Origin: Uliginosibacterium sp. 31-16
GTDB taxonomy: Bacteria > Pseudomonadota > Gammaproteobacteria > Burkholderiales > Rhodocyclaceae
DNA length: 64,000 bases
Assembly: GCF_030730865.1 (NCBI RefSeq)
Contig: NZ_JAVALZ010000002.1
Span: 434,001-498,000 of the forward strand
Direction of reading: 5' to 3'
Below are positions 1 through 9,217 of the stretch, piece by piece. The position numbers and the translations under genes were made by a program. The notes beneath the pieces were generated by a model. The model was not told the origin of the DNA and ran no database searches. It worked only from the letters and a program-made list of their open reading frames with translations. The first letter of the stretch is position 1, and each line of letters begins with the position of its first letter.

Positions 1-888
1 GGCCTGATCGAGGCCATCAACCGTTCCACTGCGGTCATCGAGTTCGACATGGATGGCACGATCATCGAGGCGAATACGATATTCCTCGGCGCGACCGGCT
101 ATCGCAGCGAAGAGCTGGTCGGACAGCACCACCGGATCCTGTGCCCTCCGGCTTTCGCCGCAAGCACCGGTTACACGGACCTCTGGCGCAAGCTCAATGA
201 CGGTCAATTCGTGTCCGGACTGATTGAGCGGGTCACCAAGCAACATGCACCGCTCTGGCTCGAAGCAAGCTACAACCCGATTTTTGACGCACAGGGCAAA
301 CCCTGCCGGGTGGTGAAGATGGCCAGTGACGTGACCGCTCGTGTGCTTCGTGCCCAGGCTGAGCGCAAGAGTGCCGAAACCGCCAGTGAAGTTTCACAGG
401 CAGCAGAAGCTCTCTCTGCTCAGGGGGAGATCATCATCCGCGACACGATCAGCCAGATGGATCAACTGTCTTCTCAAATGGGAGCCTCTTCCCTGCAGGT
501 TTCCGGGCTGGGGCAAAAGACCAGTCAGATCACCTCCATCGTCAACACCATCAAGGAAATCGCAGACCAGACGAATCTGCTGGCCCTGAATGCGGCTATC
601 GAAGCCGCGCGTGCTGGAGAGTCCGGCCGTGGATTCGCCGTCGTGGCGGACGAAGTTCGCAAGCTGGCCGAACGGACAACCCTGTCGACAGCAGATATTT
701 CGAGAATGATCGCGGAAATCCAGGACGAAACCATGCTCGTTATCGGCAACATGGATACGAGCCTCAAAGGAGTTGAAAGCGGAGTAAAGATGGTTTCCGA
801 AGCGGGCGACACAATCAAGAAAATCCACGATGACGCAAGCAAGGTCGTCGCAGTGGTTCAGCAGATCAAAAAATCTACTCTGCAATGA
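1..888 (+). CDS. Methyl-accepting chemotaxis protein with PAS sensor domain (5' partial)
   Basis: The reading frame is open from the first base of the window, so the true start lies upstream. The first about 100 visible residues form a PAS/PAC domain ([20 protein letters not shown] is the PAC end), likely a cytoplasmic redox or ligand sensor. The rest is an MCP signalling hairpin with the conserved tip [20 protein letters not shown] followed by [18 protein letters not shown], the region that contacts CheA and CheW. After the tip only about 70 residues remain and the protein stops at IKKSTLQ, shorter than the usual return helix; neighbouring frames do not continue the family, so no simple frameshift explains it. 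No transmembrane segment is visible in this part. Family assignment is firm; the sensed signal is unknown. Confidence 0.9.
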   Translation, partial: GLIEAINRSTAVIEFDMDGTIIEANTIFLGATGYRSEELVGQHHRILCPPAFAASTGYTDLWRKLNDGQFVSGLIERVTKQHAPLWLEASYNPIFDAQGKPCRVVKMASDVTARVLRAQAERKSAETASEVSQAAEALSAQGEIIIRDTISQMDQLSSQMGASSLQVSGLGQKTSQITSIVNTIKEIADQTNLLALNAAIEAARAGESGRGFAVVADEVRKLAERTTLSTADISRMIAEIQDETMLVIGNMDTSLKGVESGVKMVSEAGDTIKKIHDDASKVVAVVQQIKKSTLQ

Positions 889-946
889 GACACAGGATCC
901 TGCGCAAAATGCGCAGCGATCTCTGGCCCGGACAGTTTCACGCGCA

Positions 947-980
947 AGCCACGCACCGGAGTCCGGGGCGTGGCTTTGTC
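947..980. terminator. Hairpin between convergent genes
   Basis: AGCCACGC (947-954) pairs with GCGTGGCT (968-975), with CCGG pairing inside. It lies between the chemoreceptor stop and the adhE stop, which converge, and a short T-rich stretch follows on the plus strand. Probably terminates one or both transcripts. Confidence 0.55.
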
Positions 981-1030
981 ATTGGCCTGCCTGTCGCATC
1001 AATGCCCTGCGGATCTGGCCGTCATGCCAC

Positions 1031-3631
1031 TCAAAGCGCCTGATAAGCGCGACCGTAATAACTGTCGAGGAGGAGCTGGCGTAGTTCGGCAACCAGGGGG
1101 AAACGTGGATTGGCCCCGGTACACTGATCATCAAAGGCCTGCTCGGCCAGATGATCAACAGCAGCCAGGAAATCCGTTTCCGGAACGCCTGCGGCCTGAA
1201 TGGAGAGCGGAATATCCAGTGCCGCCTTGAACTCATCCAGCCAGGCAATCAAACGTGTCACCCGTTCATCATCGCTATGCCCCCCCAACTCCAGATGATT
1301 GGCAATGTGGGCGTAGCGACACTTGGCCTGCGGCCGGTCGTACTGACTGAAAGCGGTCTGCTTGGTCGGGATATCCACGGCGTTGTAGCGCACCACATTG
1401 CTGATCAGCAAAGCGTTGGCCAACCCATGGGCCAGATGAAACCGGGCTCCCAACTTGTGTGCCATCGAATGACAAACACCCAAAAAGGCATTGGCGAAGG
1501 CCATGCCGGCCAGCGTGGCAGCGTTATGCACCTGCTCGCGAGCCTTCTGGTTGCGCGCACCTTCACCGTAGGCAGCCGGCAGATACTCCTTGAGCAGATG
1601 TAAAGCCTGCAGGGCCTGGGCATCCGAGAACTCATTGGCCATCACCGACACATAGGCCTCCAGTGCATGCGTAACCGCATCGATGCCACCAAAGGCCGTC
1701 AGGCTCTTGGGCAGGTTCATGACCAGATTGGCATCAATGATGGCCATGTGCGGTGTCAGCTCATAATCCGCAATAGGGTATTTGATGCCGGTCTTCTCGT
1801 CGGTGACCACAGCAAACGGCGTTACCTCCGAACCTGTGCCCGAGGTAGTCGGCACCGCGACCAGCACAGCCTTGTCACCCATGCGCGGGAACTTGTAGAT
1901 CCGCTTGCGGATGTCCATGAAACGCAAGGCCAGATCCTCGAAATGCACGTCAGGGTGCTCATACATCACCCACATGATCTTGGCCGCATCCATGGGGGAG
2001 CCTCCACCGATCGCGATGATCACATCGGGCTTGAAGGCCTCCAGAATATGCACGCCTCGACGCACAACCTCCAGGGTGGGATCGGCCTGCACTTCATAAA
2101 ATACTTCCACGGTCATGCCCAGCTGCTTGAGAATGCGGATCGCTTCATCGCAGCAGCCGGTGTTGAACAGATAGGTGTCGGTGACGATCACCGCGCGCTT
2201 CCGTCCAGCCAGGTCCTCCAGAGCAAAAGAAAGCGAACCACGACGAAAATAGATGGACCTGGGAAGCTTGTGCCACAGCATGTTCTCGGCTCTCTTGGCA
2301 ACGGTCTTCTTGTTGATCAGGTGCTTCGGGCCAACGTTCTCGGAGATCGAATTGCCGCCCCACGACCCACAACCCAGCGTCAGCGAGGGCGCGAGCTGGA
2401 AATTGTAGAGATCGCCTATCCCTCCCTGAGAAGAAGGAGTATTGATCAGGATGCGGGCCGTCTTCATGCGGTCTCCGAAATGGCGGATGCGCTCGACCTG
2501 CTGATCCTGGTCGGTATAGAGCACCGATGTATGACCAATGCCGCCCAGCGCCACCAGGGCTTCCGCCTTGCTCACGGCATCCAGGAAGTCGCGGGCGCGA
2601 TACATTGCCAATGTGGGTGAAAGCTTCTCGTGAGCAAAAGCTTCCTCCTTCCCCACGGAGCTGACTTCGCCGATCAGCACCTTGGCACTGGATACAATCT
2701 TGATACCGGCCATGTCAGCAATTCGGCTGGCGGACTGACCCACGATATCGGCATTCAGATGACCTTCGACGAGAATCACCTTGCGAACAGCCTCCACCTC
2801 CTTCTTGCCAAGAAGATGGCCACCAGTCTTGGCAAACCGCTCCTTGACTGCTTCATAGACTGCGTCGACGACAATCACCGATTGCTCGGAGGCGCAGACC
2901 ACCCCGTTATCGAATGTCTTGGACATCAGGATGGAGGCCACTGCCCGCTTGATATCCGCCGTCTCGTCGATCACCACTGGAGTATTGCCAGCGCCCACAC
3001 CGATTGCCGGTTTCCCTGATGAGTAGGCTGCGCGCACCATGGCAGGCCCACCGGTGGCGAGGATCAGGTTGATGTCGGGGTGGCACATGAGGAGGTTGGA
3101 CAACTCGACGCTGGGTTCATCGATCCAGCCAATGATGTCGGCAGGAGCGCCGGCGGCTACGGCGGCTTCGAGCACCAGCCTGGCGGCAGCGCAGGTCGAC
3201 TGCCTGGCGCGTGGATGTGGACTGAAGATGATGCCGTTGCGGGTCTTCAATGCAATCAGGGATTTGAAGATGGCCGTCGATGTCGGATTGGTCGTGGGCA
3301 CGATGCCACACAAGATTCCAACCGGCTCAGCAATCGTGATCGTGCCGGAGTTGTCGTCTTCGGAAAGGATGCCGCAGGTGCGTTCATCCTTGTACTTGTT
3401 GTAGATGTATTCAGAGGCGAAGTGATTCTTGACCACCTTGTCCTCGAACACGCCCATGCCGGTCTCGATAACGGCCATGCGAGCCAAAGGGATACGAGCA
3501 TCGGCGGCGGCCAAGGCCGCACAGCGAAAGATGTGATCGACCTGCGCCTGTGTAAAACGGCCAAAGATCTGTTGGGCGGTTTTGACTCTGCTGACTAACT
3601 CATTGAGCTCCGTACTGTTCGTGATGGCCAT
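1031..3631 (-). CDS. adhE: Bifunctional acetaldehyde-CoA/alcohol dehydrogenase AdhE
   Basis: Converts acetyl-CoA to acetaldehyde and then ethanol, using two NADH; a cytoplasmic fermentative enzyme that forms spirosomes in the known family. The N-terminal half is an aldehyde dehydrogenase with catalytic Cys246 (DNGVVCASEQ), the same position as in E. coli AdhE. The C-terminal half is an iron-dependent alcohol dehydrogenase with GGGSPMDAAK and the metal-binding HSMAHKLGARFHLAHG stretch. Length 867 aa, normal for the family. The start MAITNSTELN aligns with E. coli MAVTNVAELN and has GGGAG eight bases upstream; an ATG one codon earlier (3634) is also possible. It lies 140 bp downstream of the dehydratase on the same strand, with its own possible promoter region between. 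Confidence 0.96.
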   Translation of the reverse strand: MAITNSTELNELVSRVKTAQQIFGRFTQAQVDHIFRCAALAAADARIPLARMAVIETGMGVFEDKVVKNHFASEYIYNKYKDERTCGILSEDDNSGTITIAEPVGILCGIVPTTNPTSTAIFKSLIALKTRNGIIFSPHPRARQSTCAAARLVLEAAVAAGAPADIIGWIDEPSVELSNLLMCHPDINLILATGGPAMVRAAYSSGKPAIGVGAGNTPVVIDETADIKRAVASILMSKTFDNGVVCASEQSVIVVDAVYEAVKERFAKTGGHLLGKKEVEAVRKVILVEGHLNADIVGQSASRIADMAGIKIVSSAKVLIGEVSSVGKEEAFAHEKLSPTLAMYRARDFLDAVSKAEALVALGGIGHTSVLYTDQDQQVERIRHFGDRMKTARILINTPSSQGGIGDLYNFQLAPSLTLGCGSWGGNSISENVGPKHLINKKTVAKRAENMLWHKLPRSIYFRRGSLSFALEDLAGRKRAVIVTDTYLFNTGCCDEAIRILKQLGMTVEVFYEVQADPTLEVVRRGVHILEAFKPDVIIAIGGGSPMDAAKIMWVMYEHPDVHFEDLALRFMDIRKRIYKFPRMGDKAVLVAVPTTSGTGSEVTPFAVVTDEKTGIKYPIADYELTPHMAIIDANLVMNLPKSLTAFGGIDAVTHALEAYVSVMANEFSDAQALQALHLLKEYLPAAYGEGARNQKAREQVHNAATLAGMAFANAFLGVCHSMAHKLGARFHLAHGLANALLISNVVRYNAVDIPTKQTAFSQYDRPQAKCRYAHIANHLELGGHSDDERVTRLIAWLDEFKAALDIPLSIQAAGVPETDFLAAVDHLAEQAFDDQCTGANPRFPLVAELRQLLLDSYYGRAYQAL

Positions 3632-3730
3632 CATGCTTGCTCCCGAAAGAAAAAAACAATCTGGCAATGCGATAGCCCTTGGCCTGACGCGATGAAATTG
3701 CCACATTGTTTTCCAGCTTTCCGGAGAGGC

Positions 3731-3751
3731 GACCTCAATGCTCTTGAGGTC
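3731..3751. promoter_or_regulatory. Perfect inverted repeat upstream of adhE
   Basis: GACCTCAA (3731-3738), five-base spacer TGCTC, then TTGAGGTC (3744-3751). It sits in the 142-bp gap between the dehydratase stop and the adhE start. It could be an operator for adhE or a transcript hairpin. It does not match the FNR consensus (TTGAT-N4-ATCAA). Confidence 0.4.
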
Positions 3752-3773
3752 TGCCACTCAATCCGGTTGTCAC

Positions 3774-5960
3774 TCAAACACTGGCGGGTACTGGCCAGGG
3801 CAATCGGGCCCGCTTGTGAACAGCCAGTGGCACGACACCGTATTCCGCGTCGGTCACGTTATCCATCATGCTGCAGGCAGCGACCTGGAGCTGACGCTGT
3901 TCGATACGATCGCGACGCTGTGCGACCAGACTGGCGCGAGCCACGAGCGGAGCCTCGGACAGCACCTCCAGACCACCTGCCACGAAAACCCGGGCGTCAA
4001 GCAGGTCGATGCGGCGCTCCGAGAGCTGTACCCACAACAGATCACCATCTACCAGCGCACCAATGCCGCCACCTTCATAGGCTTCCGGGACCATGTGCCC
4101 CACGCAGGCCCCTTTGGTGACGCCGGAATAGCGGCCGTCGGTAATCATGATCGAGGTCTTCTCGACCACGCCGTGGTGGCGCAGGTTCTGGCTCGGGGCG
4201 AACATCTCGGGCATGCCGAATGCCTTGGGCCCCTGACCGGCAATCACGAAGGCGAAGGACAGGCTACCTTGCTCAATCATCGCGTGCACACTCTGATCCT
4301 CCGGTGCGCCATTGAAACGGCGCAGTGCGGCGAGAAGTTCCGGCGTGAGCGCAGGCAACGCAGCCAGACGCTCGATGAAATTAGTGGCGCGCATTTCCTC
4401 GTTGCAGTCGATTTCGTTCTCGTAATAGCGCACGAGGAAGACGCGGCCGTTGAAGCGGTTGTACGACTCGGTCGACATGCCCGCCACCTTCAGCGTGCAG
4501 GAAGAGAAGAAGTTGCCGCGCATCACGTCGGTGCCGGAAATGGCACGAATCGGCTGGATGCGAATCACCGATTTTTCCTGCGGCAGCTGTGGTGAAACGG
4601 CAGCCGGGATGGCCGCCACACGCTGGCGCCACGTCAGGCCGGCCACGGTCGGTGCGTCCAGATCCATCGGTACGCCCAGATCGGAGAGCACCTTGAACAG
4701 GCTGGTCATGCCGTGATGCAGACCCTGTTGCGCCTGCTGGGCCAACACAAACGTATCACGCCCCTCAGTAAGGCTGTGGGCAAACACGTCCGGCACGGCA
4801 TGTGCATCGCGGACGCGGGCGTAATCAAAGAGCGAGACGTCGAAACCGGCATGACGCATCACGCAAGGCATGTGCAACATCAGGTTGGACGAGCTGCCGG
4901 TCGCCCCGTGAATGCGGATCGCGTTGGCATAGTTTTTCTCGAGCAGGTTGCACACCGCGTATTCGGGCTTGTTGAACATGCGGAAGAGCAGGTCGACGTT
5001 GTGCTGTACCACATCGGTACTGGCCTCGTCGGTCAGCAGTTCAGCTTCGGCAGGCACGAATCCCAGTGCTGCGACGAGCGTACGCGAGGAATTGCCGGTG
5101 CCGTTGAAGGCGCAGATACCGCCCTTGTCGTCGCAAGTGGCGGCGGCCAGTTCGTTGAGGATCTGTTCGGCTTCCGGATGACTGATCAAGCCATATTCTT
5201 CGGCACGCATGAGAAGGCCAAGGAAAGCCTCGTCCGACGAACATTGCAGGATGTAGTGACAGTTTTCCTCGATGTCGTCGGCGAGCTGGGAGTCGCCTGC
5301 CGCTACCGCTGCATCCTGGATAGCCTGCAGTTTCTGGCGCGTACGCTTCGGGATCGCACCACCCTTCAGCACATGCGCCGGCACGAAGATCGCCCACACA
5401 GGAGCGGTGCCCCGCGCGGGCTGGCGCCGGGCCCGGTCAGCCGAGGCAAGCCCGGAAAGGATTCCGGTCGGAGTCTTGTCGCAGCCCGACAACACATAGG
5501 CCGCGTGATAGCTGTGTCCTTCGAAATTGATGTTCACAGCCATCGCCGTATGGTTACGCGAGGCCAGCGAATAGCTCTGACCGATATTGCTCTGCGCAGT
5601 GCCGTCACAGATCACCGGAATACCGAAGGTAAAAGGCACGCCGCCGTTCTGCCAGATACGCGCAGCGGCTCTCAGGGTGTGCTCGTGATCGAACATGTGT
5701 GCCGGGTGATCCGGCGAGCCCTGAATGATCACCACGCGGGGGCGATTGGCGGCCAGACGCGCCACGATTGCATCCAGCGAATAATCCCCCAACCCTGCAA
5801 AACCCGCCTCGTTGCAGAGGAAATCATCAGCCCGGCGCAACAGCCCGCGCACCGTGATCGGCTCGTTGGCCAACCCTTGAATACAACTGCGATAGGGGTT
5901 GTACGCCTCTTCCATATACAGATCGGCAAACTCGGGATTCACGACAGCAATGTTGTCCAT
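3774..5960 (-). CDS. IlvD/Edd-family dehydratase, divergent long form (sugar-acid dehydratase?)
   Basis: Fe-S dehydratase family that removes water from 2,3-dihydroxy acids or sugar acids. Three candidate cluster cysteines are in the expected family contexts: C118 (GIPVICDGTAQS), C160 (SGCDKTPTGILSG) and C283 (DDKGGICAFNGTGNSS). The C-terminus has the family signature ITDGRYSGVTKGACVGHMVPEA and the GD-L-R-IDL end. At 728 aa it is well over 100 residues longer than IlvD or Edd, with an extra stretch between C160 and C283 (about 180-275), and it is not a close match to the YjhG/YagF xylonate dehydratases. It is transcribed away from a TRAP transporter that is linked to a DgoR-like repressor, with a FadR-type operator between. 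This points to a sugar acid such as a hexonate as substrate; the exact substrate cannot be read from the sequence. Confidence 0.8.
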   Translation of the reverse strand: MDNIAVVNPEFADLYMEEAYNPYRSCIQGLANEPITVRGLLRRADDFLCNEAGFAGLGDYSLDAIVARLAANRPRVVIIQGSPDHPAHMFDHEHTLRAAARIWQNGGVPFTFGIPVICDGTAQSNIGQSYSLASRNHTAMAVNINFEGHSYHAAYVLSGCDKTPTGILSGLASADRARRQPARGTAPVWAIFVPAHVLKGGAIPKRTRQKLQAIQDAAVAAGDSQLADDIEENCHYILQCSSDEAFLGLLMRAEEYGLISHPEAEQILNELAAATCDDKGGICAFNGTGNSSRTLVAALGFVPAEAELLTDEASTDVVQHNVDLLFRMFNKPEYAVCNLLEKNYANAIRIHGATGSSSNLMLHMPCVMRHAGFDVSLFDYARVRDAHAVPDVFAHSLTEGRDTFVLAQQAQQGLHHGMTSLFKVLSDLGVPMDLDAPTVAGLTWRQRVAAIPAAVSPQLPQEKSVIRIQPIRAISGTDVMRGNFFSSCTLKVAGMSTESYNRFNGRVFLVRYYENEIDCNEEMRATNFIERLAALPALTPELLAALRRFNGAPEDQSVHAMIEQGSLSFAFVIAGQGPKAFGMPEMFAPSQNLRHHGVVEKTSIMITDGRYSGVTKGACVGHMVPEAYEGGGIGALVDGDLLWVQLSERRIDLLDARVFVAGGLEVLSEAPLVARASLVAQRRDRIEQRQLQVAACSMMDNVTDAEYGVVPLAVHKRARLPWPVPASV

Positions 5961-6020
5961 GGTGCTTCCATCCAGCGGTGCAGCAAGAGCGAACGTGCTC
6001 AGGAATGCTGCGTTCGAGGT

Positions 6021-6046
6021 AATTGTAGTACAACAAATCTACAATT
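6021..6046. promoter_or_regulatory. FadR/GntR-type operator between dehydratase and dctQ
   Basis: TTGTAGTACAA at 6023-6033 fits the FadR-subfamily operator pattern T-N-G-T-N3-A-C-N-A exactly. It is nested in a larger inverted repeat, AATTGTAG (6021-6028) and CTACAATT (6039-6046). The position between divergent dehydratase and TRAP genes, with a DgoR-like gene in the cluster, makes it the probable binding site of that repressor. TTGACG at 6045-6050 could be a plus-strand -35 box overlapping the site. Confidence 0.7.
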
Positions 6047-6168
6047 GACGTATCATGGAAAACACCTATGGGTGCATAAGTGTTTTTTGTCCTACATTTC
6101 AGTCCAAGCCGAACCCGGGCGCAACGTTTTTTCGCTGTCGTGTCGGCATGATCACGAGGAGAGCTGAC

Positions 6169-6705
6169 TTGAAACTATTGATACCGCGCCTTGAAACCGC
6201 CGTTGAGTGGTTGATGGCACTGGCACTGGCCGTAATGGTTCTGGCCATCGGCAGCAATGTGGTGCTGCGTTATGTCTTCAACACGGGAATCCCTGCCGCC
6301 GAAGAAGTCGCCCGCCTGATGTTCGTGTGGATGATCTTCCTTGGCGCGATCCTGGCTCTGCGCCGGGGCTCGCATCTGGGTATGGAAATCCTCCAGGCCC
6401 ATCTGCCCGCCGGCCTGCGGCGCAGCTGCGCAATTGTCAGCCACCTGCTGATGCTCTATGCACTGTGGCTCTTCCTTGAAGGCAGTTGGGCGCAGACCGT
6501 GATCGGCCTGGACACCTACTCCACCGTACTGGGTTTCCCGACTGCGCTGATGGCCGGCAGCGGCCTGATCTGCGCGCTGGCAATGCTGCCCATGGTCGGC
6601 CTCAACCTGTGGCACATCGTGACCCGCCACCCGGCCGCCCGCATCCCTGGCGAGCCACAGGCGCACAAGCAAGCTCCCGTTTCCGAACCCGAAGTCAGCC
6701 AATAA
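6169..6705 (+). CDS. dctQ: TRAP transporter small permease DctQ
   Basis: Small membrane subunit of a tripartite ATP-independent periplasmic transporter, partnering the large permease and the periplasmic binding protein. Four hydrophobic segments are visible, starting with LMALALAVMVLAIG, and the family motif AAEEVARLMFVWMIFLG is present. I chose TTG at 6169 because a strong GAGGAGAG site ends five bases upstream and the protein then begins LKLLIPRLETAVEW, as DctQ proteins do; earlier in-frame ATG codons (6055, 6148) lack such a site and would add a non-conserved extension. Length 178 aa is typical. First gene of a dctQ-dctM-dctP operon. Confidence 0.88.
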   Translation: MKLLIPRLETAVEWLMALALAVMVLAIGSNVVLRYVFNTGIPAAEEVARLMFVWMIFLGAILALRRGSHLGMEILQAHLPAGLRRSCAIVSHLLMLYALWLFLEGSWAQTVIGLDTYSTVLGFPTALMAGSGLICALAMLPMVGLNLWHIVTRHPAARIPGEPQAHKQAPVSEPEVSQ

Positions 6706-6717
6706 AGGACGCCGATC

Positions 6718-7995
6718 ATGACGCTCGTTGTATTTCTCGGCTCCCTGCTCGGCCTGATGCTGCTGGGCATGCCGATAGCTTTCGTGCTGGTGCTCACCGG
6801 CGTGGCACTGATGTTCCATCTGGACTTCTTCGATGCCCAGTTGGTCGCCCAGAATCTGCTATCAGGCGCCGACAGCTTTCCGCTGATGGCAGTGCCCTTC
6901 TTCATTCTTGCCGGCGAACTCATGAATGCCGGAGGCATCTCTCGGCGGATCATTGATCTGGCCGTCACACTGGTCGGCCACATCAAGGGTGGGCTCGGCT
7001 ACGTGACCATCGCGGCTTCAGTACTGCTCGCGAGCCTTTCCGGTTCCGCGATTGCCGACACCGCTGCGCTTGCCACCCTGCTGATCCCGATGATGCGTGA
7101 CCACGGCTATTCGGTGCCACGCTCGGCCGGGCTGATCGCCGCCGGCGGCATCATCGCCCCGATCATTCCGCCATCCATGCCCTTCATCATTTTCGGCGTC
7201 ACCACCAACACCTCGATCACCAACCTGTTCCTCGCCGGCATCGTGCCTGGCCTGCTGATGGGCCTCGCGCTGATCTTCGTGTGGACCCGCCTGGCAAAGA
7301 AAATGGACGTGACCCCCCAGCCCAAATGCAGCTGGAAGGAACGTGGTCAGGCTGTGGTCAAGGGCATCTGGGCACTGATATTGCCGGTAATCATTCTCGG
7401 TGGCCTGCGCGGGGGGTTCTTCACCCCGACCGAAGCGGCCGTGGTCGCGGCAGCCTACTCGATGTTCGTGGCGATATTCATCTACCGCGAGGTCAAATTC
7501 ACCCAGCTGGTCAAACTGCTGGTCGACGCGGCCCGCACCACCAGCACCGTGATGTTCCTGTGTGCCGGCGCACTGGTGTCCTCCTATATGGTGACCCTGG
7601 CCGATCTGCCACAGCAGGTCACCGAGTTCCTCGGCCCGCTGATGCATGACCCACGCCTTCTGATGGCGGCGATCATGCTCCTTCTGCTGGCGGTAGGCAC
7701 GGTGATGGATCTGACCCCGACCATTCTGGTCATGGCTCCGGTGCTGATGCCCATCGCCGTGAAGGCCGGCATTGATCCGACCTACTTCGGCGTGATGTTC
7801 GTCCTCGTTGGCACCCTCGGCCTGATCCATCCGCCGGTCTGCACCGTACTGAACGTGGTCTGCGGCATCTCGAAGATCTCGCTTGAGAGTGCGACCAAGG
7901 GCATCTGGCCGTTCCTGCTCGCCTACCTCGTGCTGATCGCGCTGTTCGTTGCCTTCCCCGGCATCATCACCGCGCCAGTGACTTGGTTCCGCTGA
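6718..7995 (+). CDS. dctM: TRAP transporter large permease DctM
   Basis: The 425-aa large permease carries the sodium-coupled transport path. It has about 12 hydrophobic segments and family motifs such as GMPIAFVLVLTGV near the start and the SGSAIADTAALATLLIPMM and GGIIAPIIPPSMPFIIFG regions. It starts 13 bases after the dctQ stop with AAAGGA ahead of the ATG. The substrate is set by the binding protein and is inferred to be a sugar acid from the linked dehydratase and DgoR-like regulator. Confidence 0.94.
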   Translation: MTLVVFLGSLLGLMLLGMPIAFVLVLTGVALMFHLDFFDAQLVAQNLLSGADSFPLMAVPFFILAGELMNAGGISRRIIDLAVTLVGHIKGGLGYVTIAASVLLASLSGSAIADTAALATLLIPMMRDHGYSVPRSAGLIAAGGIIAPIIPPSMPFIIFGVTTNTSITNLFLAGIVPGLLMGLALIFVWTRLAKKMDVTPQPKCSWKERGQAVVKGIWALILPVIILGGLRGGFFTPTEAAVVAAAYSMFVAIFIYREVKFTQLVKLLVDAARTTSTVMFLCAGALVSSYMVTLADLPQQVTEFLGPLMHDPRLLMAAIMLLLLAVGTVMDLTPTILVMAPVLMPIAVKAGIDPTYFGVMFVLVGTLGLIHPPVCTVLNVVCGISKISLESATKGIWPFLLAYLVLIALFVAFPGIITAPVTWFR

Positions 7996-8033
7996 TTAGC
8001 CTCGAATGCGTCACCCATCCATTTCCCTTCACT

Positions 8034-8054
8034 CCTCTTCCCGCCGGGAAGAGG
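8034..8054 (+). promoter_or_regulatory. Intercistronic hairpin between dctM and dctP
   Basis: CCTCTTCCCG (8034-8043), one base, CGGGAAGAGG (8045-8054): a perfect 10-bp inverted repeat in the 118-bp gap between the permease and the binding-protein gene. No T tract follows. Probably an RNA stability or partial-termination element that adjusts subunit ratios. Confidence 0.5.
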
Positions 8055-8113
8055 GGCGCTTCAAGAAGCCGCATCCCGGCTTTGCCATCAACGCTGCATC
8101 CGCTGGAGGAATC

Positions 8114-9124
8114 ATGAAACGTCTTTTCAAATCCATTGTCATCAGTCTGGCTGTCGCCGGCAGCCTCGCCTCGGCCCATGCTGCCGACTTCAAACCCCGC
8201 ATCGTCCGCTTCGGCTACGGTCTGGCAGAAGACAGCAATCAGGGCCGGGCCGTGAAATACTTTGCCGACGAAATGACCAGGCTCTCCGGCGGAAAATGGA
8301 AGGTCAAGGGCTTCGGCGCAGCCAGTCTGGGCAGCGATCCGCAGATGCAGAACGCACTCATCGGCGGCGCCCAGGAAGTCATGGTCGGCTCCACCGCAAC
8401 GCTGGTCGGCATCGTCAGCGACTTTGGCGTGTATGACCTGCCCTTCGTGTTTGCCAACGAAAAGGAGGCTGACGCGGTGCTTGACGGCCCCTTCGGCCAG
8501 AAGCTGATGGACAAGTTGCAGACCAAGGGCATGGTCGGTCTGGTGTATTGGGAAAATGGTTTCCGCAACCTGACCAACTCCAAGCGCCCGATCAACAAGA
8601 TGGAAGACATGGCCGGCATCAAGCTGCGCGTGATGCAGAATCCGGTCTACATCGACATGTTCAAGGGCTTCGGGGCAAACGCCGTGCCGCTGGCCTTCTC
8701 GGAGCTGTTCACCGCGCTGGAAACCGGTACCGTGGATGGTCAGGAAAACCCGGTCACAACCATCGAGTCTTCCAAGTTCTACGAAGTACAGAAGTACCTC
8801 GCCATGACCCGTCACGTCTACAGTCCCTGGATCGTGACCGTCTCCAAGAAATGGTACGACGGCCTCTCCGCCGACGAAAAGAAGGCCCTGCAGCAGGCAG
8901 CCGTCGCCTCGCGTGATTTTGAACGCAAGGACAGCCGTGCCGCTTCCACCAAGGCCATGGAAGTGCTCAAGCAAAAGGGCATGCAGATCACCACGCTGAG
9001 TGATGCAGAGCTGACCCGCATGCGCGCCACGACCACGACAGCCGTCGACAAGTTCGCCGCTCAGCCTGGCCACGCCGAAGTGGTGAAGGATCTGCAGGCC
9101 GAGCTCGCCAAACTGCGCAAGTAA
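8114..9124 (+). CDS. dctP: TRAP transporter periplasmic substrate-binding protein DctP
   Basis: Captures the substrate in the periplasm and delivers it to DctQM. The start is the ATG after GGAGGAATC, giving a signal peptide MKRLFKSIVISLAVAGSLAS with cleavage near AHA-AD. The mature part shows DctP features: GGAQEVMVGSTATLVG, KGMVGLVYWENGFRNLTNSK, the conserved arginine in GIKLRVMQNPVYIDMFKGFG, and AFSELFTALETGTVDGQENP. Length 336 aa is typical. An upstream in-frame ATG (8006) would place the signal peptide internally and is rejected. Third gene of the operon. Confidence 0.94.
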   Translation: MKRLFKSIVISLAVAGSLASAHAADFKPRIVRFGYGLAEDSNQGRAVKYFADEMTRLSGGKWKVKGFGAASLGSDPQMQNALIGGAQEVMVGSTATLVGIVSDFGVYDLPFVFANEKEADAVLDGPFGQKLMDKLQTKGMVGLVYWENGFRNLTNSKRPINKMEDMAGIKLRVMQNPVYIDMFKGFGANAVPLAFSELFTALETGTVDGQENPVTTIESSKFYEVQKYLAMTRHVYSPWIVTVSKKWYDGLSADEKKALQQAAVASRDFERKDSRAASTKAMEVLKQKGMQITTLSDAELTRMRATTTTAVDKFAAQPGHAEVVKDLQAELAKLRK

Positions 9125-9132
9125 GCCAGATC

Positions 9133-9165
9133 TGCCATCGGACCGCGCCATGCGGCCCGATGGCA
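9133..9165 (+). terminator. Hairpin after dctP
   Basis: TGCCATCGG (9133-9141) pairs with CCGATGGCA (9157-9165), with CCGC/GCGG pairing inside. It begins eight bases after the dctP stop. There is no clear T tract, so it may be a partial terminator or a 3'-end protecting hairpin before the regulator gene. Confidence 0.5.
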
Positions 9166-9217
9166 CTCCGGTTCCCTGCTAGGATACCGGCTGCCGCAAA
9201 AAACCGGGAAAACCGCA

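Noticed and set aside
6055-6168. ATG starts at 6055 or 6148 for dctQ
   Set aside because: Neither has a ribosome site, and the added residues are not DctQ-like; TTG 6169 follows GAGGAGAG.
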